Of a stretch of 12,692 nt of DNA, positions 1 through 7,800 are shown piece by piece. Below the pieces are notes generated by a model. That model was not told the DNA's origin. It was given only the letters and a program-made list of their open reading frames with translations, and made no database searches. Positions within the stretch are counted from its first letter, which is position 1. Each line of letters starts with the position of its first letter. A program made the position numbers and the translations under genes. Source of the DNA: an uncultured Collinsella sp. (GTDB lineage: Bacteria > Actinomycetota > Coriobacteriia > Coriobacteriales > Coriobacteriaceae). Location of the stretch: positions 1 to 12,692 of the forward strand of contig CAUADW010000046.1 in NCBI GenBank assembly GCA_958427895.1. Reading direction: 5' to 3'.

Positions 1-113
1 ACCAGGAAATCGCTGATGCCCTTCTCGTTGCCAGACCCACGGGGGATCGCGCTGACCTCCTCAAAGAAATGGAACAGCTGGGCGGGCTCGTAGCCGGTAA
101 TCTTGTAGTCCAT
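1..113 (-). CDS. pepD: PepD-type aminoacyl-histidine dipeptidase, N-terminal fragment
   Basis: Only the first 37 codons are present; the gene runs off the left edge. The visible protein begins MDYKITGYEPAQLFHFFEEV and continues with a segment containing IPRGSGNEKGISDFL. This N-terminus is typical of the M20-family cytosolic dipeptidase PepD (Xaa-His or beta-alanyl-His dipeptidase), where Ser-Ile-Pro-Arg-Gly-Ser-Gly-Asn-Glu opens the metallopeptidase domain. Members are zinc-dependent cytosolic enzymes that cut dipeptides for amino-acid supply. The metal ligands lie further along and cannot be checked here. The ATG at 111-113 is well supported: an AAGGAGG Shine-Dalgarno sequence lies at 118-124, four bases upstream. 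The gene follows the toxin gene in the same direction but is separated from it by 148 bases that contain a possible promoter, so it is probably a separate transcript. Family call is fairly secure; substrate is not known. Confidence 0.82.
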   Translation of the reverse strand, partial: MDYKITGYEPAQLFHFFEEVSAIPRGSGNEKGISDFL

Positions 114-157
114 GGTGCCTCCTTGGCGCAACTGGTTAGACAGTAAGACATGCGACT

Positions 158-186
158 TGTATATTCCCAGACTTTACGTGCATAAA
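158..186 (-). promoter_or_regulatory. Possible promoter of the dipeptidase gene
   Basis: Reading the minus strand, TATACA (158-163) resembles a -10 box and TTTATG (181-186) is a weak -35 match with exactly 17 bases between them. This would start transcription near 151 and give a leader of about 37 bases before the ATG at 113. The -35 matches only half of the consensus, so this is a suggestion. No other promoter-like pair stands out in the 148-base gap. Confidence 0.35.
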
Positions 187-241
187 CCAGTCGAAAACGC
201 CGAGCGCCCTCGCATCATCGGCTAACGGCGAGGAAACGCCA

Positions 242-257
242 CTTTATCAAGATAAAG
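242..257 (-). terminator. AT-rich hairpin just after the toxin gene
   Basis: CTTTATC (242-248) and GATAAAG (251-257) form a perfect 7-bp stem with a two-base spacer, starting four bases beyond the toxin stop codon. No clean run of T follows on the minus strand, so it would be a weak terminator or an mRNA 3'-end stabiliser. A second small stem (GGCG/CGCC around 226-240) follows directly. Confidence 0.35.
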
Positions 258-261
258 CAGG

Positions 262-789
262 TTAGACGGGCCGTGCCGAGGGGACGTTGGACCCTTCAAC
301 CAACTTCAACGCCTGTTGAACATTAATGCATACACCATTGGTATGTTTGATGAGATTTTTGTCCTCTGTCACGACGTAATCGGCATCAATGCGATTGGCG
401 ACGCCCAGCATCAGGTCGTCCTCAAAGTCGTTGTGATGATACTTGAACACAAAGGAGTCGAAGACCTCGTCTGCACCGACCGAGGCAATAATCGACTTTC
501 GCCGAATCAGGCGAACACACGCCCACGCTGTCTCGTCGGCACCGGCGATGGCTTCGGGAGTGAGAGCCCCCTCACGGCGGGCGTCGGCCTTCATCGTCCT
601 CCCCAGAATGTAATAGACGTCTTTGACAGACAGGGAGGACGAGAAGAGGACGATATCCTCCGCTTCCGCCGCGCGAGAAAGGAGCTCGACTATCGGCCTG
701 GTCGCATTCGTACGAGCGAGAAAGTAATCTAGCCAGACGTTCGTGTCGATCAACAGCTTGAGCACACGTTTCGTTCCGACGCCGCTCAT
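262..789 (-). CDS. PIN-domain protein, probable toxin of a toxin-antitoxin pair
   Basis: This 175-residue protein has the layout of a PIN-domain ribonuclease. Near the start it reads KLLIDTNVWLDYF, giving the first metal-binding acid D15 with the usual Thr-Asn. The later acids are plausibly D57, the cluster NDFEDDL (D121, D124, D125) and TEDKNL (D143). PIN proteins are Mg/Mn-dependent RNases; as VapC-like toxins they cut tRNA or mRNA and stop growth. The protein is longer than a typical VapC (about 130-140 residues), mainly through an insert around residues 65-95. I chose the ATG at 787-789 over an in-frame upstream TTG at 799-801 because it overlaps the TGA of the preceding antitoxin gene as ATGA, the usual sign of translational coupling. 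There is no strong Shine-Dalgarno sequence of its own, which fits coupling. The RNA target cannot be told from the sequence. Confidence 0.82.
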   Translation of the reverse strand: MSGVGTKRVLKLLIDTNVWLDYFLARTNATRPIVELLSRAAEAEDIVLFSSSLSVKDVYYILGRTMKADARREGALTPEAIAGADETAWACVRLIRRKSIIASVGADEVFDSFVFKYHHNDFEDDLMLGVANRIDADYVVTEDKNLIKHTNGVCINVQQALKLVEGSNVPSARPV

Positions 790-1154
790 AATTCGATCCA
801 ATCGCTGAATCTCTCGCTCATCATTTGATCGTATAACTCGTCGTAATCAAAGGCTTCATCGGGGCTCGGCCTCTGAATCGAGAACCGCTCATAAAAATTC
901 GAAATTAACGCAGCCCCTTCCGAGACGCGGGACGAACTCGCCTTCGATCGTATGTCGTCAGGCAGGACTTCGTCATCATTCTTTTTTGCGACGGGCATAT
1001 GACCGTTCTCGGTCAAGTACTGCCACAGCTCCCTCACAGCTTGTGACGGCGTCATGCCAATATGAGTCAGTACGGCGTCTCCTGCCTCTTTGAGCTGGCG
1101 ATCTATACGCACGTTCATCTGAACTGGCCGCGTGTCGAGTATTGATGTAGGCAT
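786..1154 (-). CDS. RelB/DinJ-like ribbon-helix-helix antitoxin
   Basis: The 122-residue product has a ribbon-helix-helix DNA-binding half followed by an acidic tail. Residues 11-47 (VQMNVRIDRQLKEAGDAVLT, then a short turn and TPSQAVRELWQYL) match the RelB/DinJ pattern: a beta strand that pairs in the dimer, then two helices separated by a G-hydrophobic-T-P/S turn. The C-terminal part, rich in Asp and Glu, probably wraps the toxin. Such proteins neutralise the toxin and repress their own promoter. The start at 1152-1154 is chosen because AAAGGAG sits five bases upstream; the open frame extends further upstream but through the operator palindrome, so the longer version is unlikely. It ends inside the start codon of the PIN gene. 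RelB/DinJ antitoxins usually pair with RelE/YafQ toxins, so pairing with a PIN protein is less common. Confidence 0.83.
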   Translation of the reverse strand: MPTSILDTRPVQMNVRIDRQLKEAGDAVLTHIGMTPSQAVRELWQYLTENGHMPVAKKNDDEVLPDDIRSKASSSRVSEGAALISNFYERFSIQRPSPDEAFDYDELYDQMMSERFSDWIEL

Positions 1155-1165
1155 ATCAACTCCTT

Positions 1166-1196
1166 TGCTATACTGAATCTCAATTTCAGTATAGCA
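1166..1196 (-). promoter_or_regulatory. Palindromic operator and -10 box of the toxin-antitoxin operon
   Basis: TGCTATACTGAA (1166-1177) and TTCAGTATAGCA (1185-1196) are perfect 12-base inverted repeats around a seven-base centre. The repeat ends next to the antitoxin Shine-Dalgarno sequence. On the minus strand the upstream arm holds TATACT (1188-1193), a good -10 box; the best -35 is TTGAAA (1214-1219), with a longer than ideal 20-base spacer. The position over the promoter and the high symmetry fit autorepression by the ribbon-helix-helix antitoxin. Confidence 0.72.
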
Positions 1197-1223
1197 CGGC
1201 AGATTGAAGCACATTTCAATAGA

Positions 1224-1258
1224 AACGGGGGCGCCTCCTTATCGGAAACGCCCCCGTT
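1224..1258 (-). terminator. Rho-independent terminator of clpC
   Basis: AACGGGGGCG (1224-1233) and CGCCCCCGTT (1249-1258) form a perfect 10-bp GC-rich stem with a 15-base loop, 20 bases after the clpC stop codon. On the minus strand the stem is followed by TTTCTATT, so termination is expected in the clpC direction. It also separates clpC from the toxin-antitoxin promoter. Confidence 0.8.
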
Positions 1259-1278
1259 ATACAAGGTATGTTTAATCC

Positions 1279-3921
1279 CTACAGCGCGCCGGAACCGGCT
1301 TGCATCATGCCGCCGGGGCCCGAGGTCACGCCGCCGCTCACGGGCGCGGCGTTGCCGGTGTGCGGTGCCGCCGGGGCGGTATCGCCACCGAGCGTGCCCG
1401 CCGGACGCGGTGCCGGGATCTCGCCCGTGCCGTGGCTAAAGACAAACTTGCCATCGGCAACGTCGCACAGGACGGTATCGCCCTCGCCCCACTCGCCGGC
1501 CAGAAGCTCCTCGGACAGCGGGTCCTCGATGAGCTTTTGGATGGCACGACGCAGCGGACGCGCACCGTTGGTGAGGTCGGTGCCCTCGGCCACGATCTTG
1601 TCATAGGCCGCATCGGTGAGTTTGATGTTCATGCCGTTGGCAATCAAACGCTGACGCAGGTCGTCCACCAGCAGGTGCGCGATCTTGGTGAGATTCTCGC
1701 CCGAGAGCTTCTGGAACACCACGATGTCGTCGATACGGTTGAGCAGCTCGGGGCGGAACAGGCGCTTGAGCTCGCCCATCGCGCGACCACGAATCTCACT
1801 CGACGTGAGACCCTGCTCGCCGGTGGTGCCAAAGCCAACGCTCGCATCCTGCGCAATCTCGCGAGCGCCCACGTTGGACGTCATGATAATCACGGTGTTG
1901 CGGAAGTCGACCGTCTTGCCCTGGCTATCGGTCAGGCGGCCCTCCTCCAGCACCTGCAGCAAGATGTTGAAGATATCGGGGTGCGCCTTCTCGATCTCGT
2001 CGAACAGCACGACCGAGTACGGGTGGCGACGAACGGCCTTGGTGAGCTGGCCGCCCTCGTCGTGACCGACGTAACCCGGAGGACTACCGATGAGCTTGGA
2101 GACCTCGAACTCGCTACCGAACTCGGACATGTCGAAGCTGATGAGTGCATCCTTGCTGCCAAAGAGGTACTCGGCGAGCGTCTTGGCGAGCTCGGTCTTG
2201 CCCGTGCCGGTGGGACCAAGGAAGATAAAGCTGCCGCCGGGGCGACGCGGATCCTTGAGCGGCGAGCGGCTGCGGCGCACGGCCTTGGCAACGGCCTCGA
2301 CAGCCTCATCCTGACCGATGATGCGCGTCTTGAGCACGCTTTCGGCTTGCAGCAGGCGACGGCTCTCGCTCTCGGTAAGCGAGGACACCGGCACGCCCGA
2401 AGTCACGGACACGATATCGGCGATCTGGCTCACGTCGATGGTGAGCGGGCTGGCGTCGAGCTCGGCCGTCCAGGCGGCCTTGGCCTCGGCGAGCTCAATC
2501 TCGGCGGCCTTCTGCTGCTCGGTGATCTCGGCGGCCTTGTTCATGTCGTCGCTCTCGGTGGCCTCCTGCGCGGCGGCCTTAAGCTCCTCCACGCGATGCT
2601 CGGCCTCGCGCACCGGCTCGGGCGCGCGGTTCGCGGCGATGCGAGCGCGGGCACCGGCCTCGTCGATGAGGTCGATGGCCTTATCGGGCAGAAAGCGATC
2701 CTGGATGTAGCGGTTGGAAAGGTTCGCGGCGGCCTCGATAGCACCCTGCGTATAGCGCACATGGTGGTGCTCCTCGTAGCGCGGCTTGAGCGCGGTCAGG
2801 ATCTTGACCGTGTCCTCGACGCTCGGCTCATCGACATCGATGGTCTGGAAGCGACGCTCGAAGGCCGGGTCCTTGGTGAGGTACTTGCGGAATTCCTCGG
2901 CCGTGGTGGCGCCGATAATCTGGAAGGCACCGCGCGCGAGAACGGGCTTGAGCATGGAGCTCGCGTCGATGGAGCCCTCGGCAGAACCGGCACCGATGAT
3001 GGTGTGCATCTCGTCGATAAACAGAATGACGTCGTCGGCTTCGGTGGCCTCCTGGATCACGTTCTTGAGGCGCTCCTCAAACTCGCCGCGATACTTGGCA
3101 CCCGCCACGAGGCCCGGTAGGTCGAGCGTCCAGATATTCTGGTTCATGAGGTTCTCGGGCACGTTGCCGGCTGCAATCTGCTGAGCCAGGCCCTCGACGA
3201 TGGCCGTCTTGCCCACGCCGGGGTCGCCCAGAATGAGCGGGTTGTTCTTGGTGCGGCGCGAAAGAATTTCCATCATGCGCTGGACTTCCTTTTCGCGACC
3301 AATTACAGGGTCGAGCTCGCCATCGCGCGCCTTCTGCGTGAGGTTGGTCGCGAACTGCTTAAGCGTATCGGTGCCACTCCCCTTTTGCTGAGAGGCATCC
3401 GAGCCGCTAAAGAACGGCAGGCCCGCACCGGGGCGACCAGCACCGGCGCCGGCGAGCGGGCGCTTCTTGTCCTGGTCCTTGGCGGTGAGTTTCTCGATAG
3501 CCTTTTTGATGGAGGCGGACGACACACCCAGGCGCATGAGGATGTCCATGGCCATGCCGTTGCCCTCTTCGACGATGCCGATCAGCAAGTGCTCGGTCGA
3601 AACGTAGGTCTGGTTGTTCTCACGCGCCACGCGGAATGAACGCTCCATCACGCTAATGACGAGCGGCGTAAAGGCGAGCTTGGCAGCCTCGGTCTCTTCG
3701 CTGGGCTCGGGGACCGTGGTCTGGACCTCTTTGAGAGTATCCATGATGTCATCGTAGGAGATGTCGAGCGAACGCAGCGCCTCGGCGGCAATGCCCTCGT
3801 CCTCCTTGGCAAGCGCGAGCAGCAGGTGCTCGGTGCCCACCTTATTTGAATGAAGATCGAGCGCCTCTTGCTTGGCCATGGACATGACCTTACGCGCGCG
3901 ATCGGTAAATCTATCTAACAT
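1279..3921 (-). CDS. clpC: ClpC-type AAA+ unfoldase, ATP-dependent Clp protease subunit
   Basis: The 880-residue product is a two-ring Hsp100 ATPase that unfolds proteins and feeds them to the ClpP peptidase in the cytoplasm. In order: a double Clp_N repeat (1-145); a Gly/Ala-rich linker (155-185); the first AAA+ domain with Walker A GDPGVGKT (232-239) and Walker B VILFIDE (298-304); a short coiled middle segment (435-485), the size seen in ClpC and much shorter than in ClpB; the second AAA+ domain with GPTGTGKT (569-576) and VVLFDE (637-642); and a C-terminal D2-small domain. VGF at 695-697 fits the ClpP-docking loop, which supports ClpC over ClpB. The last 50 residues are a Gly/Ala/Pro-rich tail. 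The start at 3919-3921 is chosen because AAGGAA lies just upstream and MLDRFTDRAR is the family's normal N-terminus. It appears monocistronic. No CIRCE, HAIR or CtsR site was recognised upstream. Confidence 0.95.
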   Translation of the reverse strand: MLDRFTDRARKVMSMAKQEALDLHSNKVGTEHLLLALAKEDEGIAAEALRSLDISYDDIMDTLKEVQTTVPEPSEETEAAKLAFTPLVISVMERSFRVARENNQTYVSTEHLLIGIVEEGNGMAMDILMRLGVSSASIKKAIEKLTAKDQDKKRPLAGAGAGRPGAGLPFFSGSDASQQKGSGTDTLKQFATNLTQKARDGELDPVIGREKEVQRMMEILSRRTKNNPLILGDPGVGKTAIVEGLAQQIAAGNVPENLMNQNIWTLDLPGLVAGAKYRGEFEERLKNVIQEATEADDVILFIDEMHTIIGAGSAEGSIDASSMLKPVLARGAFQIIGATTAEEFRKYLTKDPAFERRFQTIDVDEPSVEDTVKILTALKPRYEEHHHVRYTQGAIEAAANLSNRYIQDRFLPDKAIDLIDEAGARARIAANRAPEPVREAEHRVEELKAAAQEATESDDMNKAAEITEQQKAAEIELAEAKAAWTAELDASPLTIDVSQIADIVSVTSGVPVSSLTESESRRLLQAESVLKTRIIGQDEAVEAVAKAVRRSRSPLKDPRRPGGSFIFLGPTGTGKTELAKTLAEYLFGSKDALISFDMSEFGSEFEVSKLIGSPPGYVGHDEGGQLTKAVRRHPYSVVLFDEIEKAHPDIFNILLQVLEEGRLTDSQGKTVDFRNTVIIMTSNVGAREIAQDASVGFGTTGEQGLTSSEIRGRAMGELKRLFRPELLNRIDDIVVFQKLSGENLTKIAHLLVDDLRQRLIANGMNIKLTDAAYDKIVAEGTDLTNGARPLRRAIQKLIEDPLSEELLAGEWGEGDTVLCDVADGKFVFSHGTGEIPAPRPAGTLGGDTAPAAPHTGNAAPVSGGVTSGPGGMMQAGSGAL

Positions 3922-3956
3922 GCTCGTTTCCTTACATGAGTTCATCGAAATCAAAA

Positions 3957-3975
3957 CGCCCGCCCGTCGGCGGCG
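3957..3975 (-). promoter_or_regulatory. GC-rich terminator-like hairpin in the clpC leader
   Basis: CGCC-C-GCC (3957-3964) pairs with GGC-GGCG (3969-3975) to give a seven-pair GC stem with one bulged base and a four-base loop. On the minus strand it is followed by TTTTGATTT, and on the plus strand by CTTTTGTCTCTTT, so it looks like a compact terminator in either direction. It lies only 36 bases before the clpC start. If clpC is transcribed from upstream, it sits inside the leader and could act as an attenuator; otherwise it may end readthrough from the tetR unit. Confidence 0.45.
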
Positions 3976-4003
3976 CTTTTGTCTCTTTACCCACAGGTTG
4001 TCT

Positions 4004-4032
4004 ATGTTAACAGCTGGAGGAATATCTATAAA
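4004..4032 (-). promoter_or_regulatory. Possible clpC promoter
   Basis: On the minus strand TTTATA (4027-4032) and TAACAT (4004-4009) are separated by 17 bases. Each matches four of six consensus positions. Transcription would begin near 3997 and leave a leader of about 75 bases containing the hairpin at 3957-3975. Other weak pairs exist in this AT-richer patch, so the call is tentative. Confidence 0.25.
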
Positions 4033-4060
4033 CCCGGCTCACATGAATGCAGGTTATGAC

Positions 4061-4088
4061 CGCATCGCGGGACTCACCGCACGATGCG
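4061..4088 (-). terminator. Hairpin downstream of the tetR gene
   Basis: CGCATCG (4061-4067) and CGATGCG (4082-4088) form a perfect 7-bp stem, which can be extended by three more GC pairs after a small bulge. It starts 25 bases after the tetR stop codon. There is no T run after it on the minus strand, so it is either a Rho-dependent pause site or an mRNA end stabiliser; it is the only structure seen close behind the activase-tetR unit. Confidence 0.35.
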
Positions 4089-4113
4089 CGACAGGCGCCC
4101 CGCAAGAGAAACC

Positions 4114-4803
4114 CTAGGCGTCTTTCACCACGTCGGGACTCGTCGCACGCGATGCGCGATAGGCATCGGCCTCCTTGGAGACGCGTTCGAGCAGCTCGGA
4201 TGTATCGACGCCCTCGACTTGCGCGACCGTTTCCACCGTCTGCATGGCGACCGCCCTCAGGTACGCGCACGCGCTGTCCCCCAGCTGCTCGAGGTCTATC
4301 TCCTCGCCGCCCTCCCGGGCAAAGCCGACCGCCATCACAAAGCCCATGATGCCCGAGACCAGAAAGCCCACCGCAAAGCTCGAATCTGCCTTGAGCTCTT
4401 CTCCGTCGGGGTGGACGATCTCTCTCACGCGGTCGATGATGATCGTATGGATGCCCTGCACGACCTGCTCGGCGGCACCCGCCCTCATGGTGATGACGAT
4501 GCGCCGCAGCAGGCAGCGGACGTCGCGCCGGTCGAACGCCGAAAGGTCGCCCTCGCTCGAAAAATGCCAGAGGGCATCGGTGATGAGCTCGTTATCCTGC
4601 AGCAGCTGGGCTATGGCGATGGCGACGAGTTCATCGAAATCGTGAAAATAGTAGTAAAACGTTCCGCGATTGCACTGGGCGGCGCGGGTCACCTCGCCAA
4701 CCGACAGCTCGAAGATGCTGTTGTTCTCGATGAGCTCCCAAAACGCCTCGATGATACGGGTGCGTGCATCGGGCGCATCGGCGTCCTTACGCGGTCTCGC
4801 CAT
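4114..4803 (-). CDS. TetR/AcrR-family transcriptional regulator
   Basis: The 229-residue protein has a TetR-type N-terminal DNA-binding domain: a helix from about 14 to 28, then the helix-turn-helix at 33-55 (LSVGEVTRAAQCNRGTFYYY followed by FHDFDEL), which carries the family signature GTFYYYF. The rest is predicted helical and forms the ligand-binding and dimer part; the ligand is unknown. The frame can open at a GTG (4810-4812), but I prefer the ATG at 4801-4803, giving MARPRKDADA, preceded by GGTGAGG. This start overlaps the last 17 bases of the large activase gene, so the two are almost certainly co-transcribed and translationally coupled. TetR proteins often regulate the operon they belong to. 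A perfect 21-bp palindrome just upstream of the activase gene is the natural candidate binding site. The likely signal is a metabolite or CoA ester handled by the activase protein, but this is inference. Confidence 0.88.
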   Translation of the reverse strand: MARPRKDADAPDARTRIIEAFWELIENNSIFELSVGEVTRAAQCNRGTFYYYFHDFDELVAIAIAQLLQDNELITDALWHFSSEGDLSAFDRRDVRCLLRRIVITMRAGAAEQVVQGIHTIIIDRVREIVHPDGEELKADSSFAVGFLVSGIMGFVMAVGFAREGGEEIDLEQLGDSACAYLRAVAMQTVETVAQVEGVDTSELLERVSKEADAYRASRATSPDVVKDA

Positions 4804-7800
4804 GCGCCTCACCGCACCCCTGCGCCTTGGCGTTCATGATGAGCATCTGAAGACGGTTCTCCACGTTGGCGAAGCTCACGTCGGGATCGTAGTCGAGCGG
4901 CAGGAACTGCGCCGTGGGATACTGCTCCTTGAGCGCATGGATGAGCCCGCGCCCCACGACATGGTTGGGCAGACACCCGAACGGCTGCAGGATCACGAAG
5001 TTGCGGCAGCCGCGCTTGGCGTGCTCGAGAATCTCCGCCGGAATCAGCACGCCCTCGCCTGCATCGAACGTATGGTGCAGGATCTTATCGCTCGCGCGCA
5101 CGAGCTCGGGCATGCGCGTCGGCGGCTCGTAGAGCGGGCTCGCCGCGCCCAGGCGGTCGCAACGGTCGTGCGCGAGCTCGAACAGGTTGTCCGCCGTGGC
5201 GTACCAGGCCTTTTCGGGCAGCGACAGGTCGACGTGGAACTCGCGCGACTGCGCATGCTTGTAGAAATAGGTCTTGCGGATCACGTCGGTCATGCGCGCC
5301 TCGATGACCTCGAGCCCGTTGTCCTCGAGGTAGCGCTCGATCTCGTGGTTGGCGCCGAGATGGAAATTGAGCAGGTACTCGCCCACGATGAGAACGGTCG
5401 GATGCGGGTTCGAGCGGTCGTACGGAACGGCGTCCATGATCGCAAGCGCACGTTTGAAGCCCGTCGCCTGGCCTCTCAGCCCGGAGCGCTCCATGCCCTC
5501 GATAACCTCATCGAGCGCGCGGTCGAACGCAGCGTCCGCCGCGCCCTTCTCGAGCTCGTAGGGACGGATGCGCCTAAGCATGGCCTCGAGGGCATCGATC
5601 ATGGGAAGACCGTAGGCGATCTGGATGCTCGGGCCAAGGCCGAGCTTGAAGCCCGGATGCGCATTGTGGGCATCGACGTCGTCGTTGGTGAGCACCGGGA
5701 CATAGTCGTATCCCGCGTCGTCGAGCGCGCGGCGCAGCAGGGGCATGTAGTGCGTCAGGCGGCAGTCGCCGATATACTTGCCAGTCACCACGGCGACGTC
5801 GTGCGGGTCGTACTTACCGCTCTCGAGTGCCGCGAGCGCCTCGCCGATCACGATTTGCGCGGGGAAGCAGATGTCGTTGTGCACATAGCGTTTGCCCAGG
5901 CGGATGGCATCCTCGCGCCCGATATCAAGGGCCTCGGCGCGCACGCCCTGATTGCGCATCGCCGCGGTCATGAGCCTGCAGAACGCATGGGAGGTGTTGG
6001 GGACCAGTGCGATCTTGTCGTGCCGGTCGCGCTTGGTGTACTTGACCTTATACGGGTCGTCGAGCGGATGGACCGCGTGCACCCGGGCGCCCTCGGCACG
6101 CTCCTCCGCGCGACGACGGTTGACCGACTCGATAAACGAACGCACGCGAATGCCCATGGGACCGGCGACGTCGCTCTCATCGAGCTTGATCATCATCGGA
6201 ACCTTGGAGCCCATCTCGCCCATCATGCGCGCGATCTCGTCGGTGAGATACGCATCGTGGCCGCAGCCGAAGCTGCCCATCTGCACGAGCTCGAGCTCGG
6301 GCGTCGATGCGACGATGACCGCGCACGACAGCATGCGCGCATGGTAGTTGTTCACGATGTCGATGCGGCTGTTGGAAAGATCGACGTTGCAGACCCCCGG
6401 CACCGCATCGGGCGTCAGCACGGGGATGCCGCGCTCAGAGAAGAGCTTGGGCAGCCCGTGGTTGACCAGCGGGTCGTTGTGGTACGGGCGCGAAGCGATC
6501 ACCACCGCGTAGCCGCCGTCCTCGCGCACGTTCTCGAGCACCTGCCTGCCGCGCAGCTGCAGCTGGTTCTCAAACGTCTCCTGCGCGCGGTCCGCCTGCT
6601 CGGTCGCCTTGGCAACCAGGTCGGCATCGATATCGAAGGTCTCCTTGCACCACGCCTTGAGCTGGCGGTTTCGGTCGCCCTCGTCGTACCAGTGGAACAG
6701 CGGCGTATCGAACGGAACGCCGAAACGTTCCTCCGGGTTATCGGAATTGCGCATCACGTAGGGGTATCCCTTTACGACGGCGCACATCCACTCGCTGGTA
6801 GAGGCGGTGTTTTCGGTGGGCACCGTCGTGATGATGGGCATGAAGATGCGGTCGACGCCGGCGTCGACGAGATTGCGGATGTGCCCGTGGACGAGCTTGG
6901 CCGGGAAGCACACGGTGTCGGATGTGACGTGCGCCAGACCGCGCTCGTACATCGCCTTGGTGCTGCGTCCCGAGACGCGCACCTTAAAGCCGAGCGTGCT
7001 GAAGAACGTCGACCAGAACGGCATGGTGTCCCAGAACTCGAGCACACGGGGAATGCCGATCGTGACATCGCGCCCCCCGCTGACGGGAACCGTGGGGTAC
7101 GACTCGAACAGCAGCTTCTCGCGGTCGACAAAGAGATTGGGGGCAGCCGCGGTCCGGTCGCGCCCCGTGCCGGGTGCCTGTGCCTCGCAAGCACCCTGCG
7201 GACGCAGCTCCTCCGCCGCGGGAACCTCGCGCACGAGCTCATCCCATGAGATGGCGCCGCCGCGCGGGCAGCGATTGCCCGTGACGTAAAGCGAGCCGTC
7301 GCCAAATGCCACGACCGCGCGCTGGCAGCGGTTGTTGCACCGACGGCAGGTAACGCCGCCGAACTCGCGATGCTCGAAGCGCTCCACGGCATCGAGCCCG
7401 ATAAACGACGTGCCGGCGTCGCCCTTGCGGCATTCCTCGCGCGCGAGCAGGGCGATACCGATAGCGCCCATCAGCCCCGGGTGGGGCGCACGCGTGACGG
7501 GTTTGCCCAGATACTGCTCGAATGCGCGCAGCACCGCGTCGTTTCGGAACGTGCCGCCCTGGACGACGACTTTGTCGCCCAGACGGTTGAGATTTGAAAC
7601 GCGAATGACCTTGGTGAACACGTTCTCGATAATCGAACGGCAGAGACCGGCCATGATGTCGCCCGGACCCTTACCGCGCCGCTGCTCGGAAACGACGCTG
7701 CTGTTCATGAACACCGTGCAGCGGCTGCCGAGAACGGCGGGGGCTTTGGACGAAAATGCCTCGGTCGCGATATCCTCAACGGCTATTCCGAGGTTTTTGG

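Noticed and set aside
316..732. Plus-strand open frame opposite the PIN gene
   Set aside because: No family resemblance, and the minus-strand frame has clear PIN motifs and coupling to the antitoxin.
1155..1214. Longer antitoxin starting at 1214
   Set aside because: The extension would place the operator palindrome and ribosome-binding site inside the coding region, and MPTS with AAAGGAG upstream is the natural start.
1300..3120. Plus-strand open frame of 606 codons
   Set aside because: It is antisense to clpC, which is certain from its domains; the frame shows only low-complexity Gly, Leu and Arg-rich sequence.
3922..4113. CIRCE, HAIR or CtsR operator upstream of clpC
   Set aside because: I scanned for the TTAGCACTC/GAGTGCTAA, CTTGAGT/ACTCAAG and tandem GGTCAAA patterns and saw none.
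4670..7249. Long plus-strand open frame of 859 codons
   Set aside because: It lies opposite the activase gene, has no recognisable domains, and its composition (many His, Arg, Val, Leu) is typical of an antisense frame in GC-rich coding DNA.
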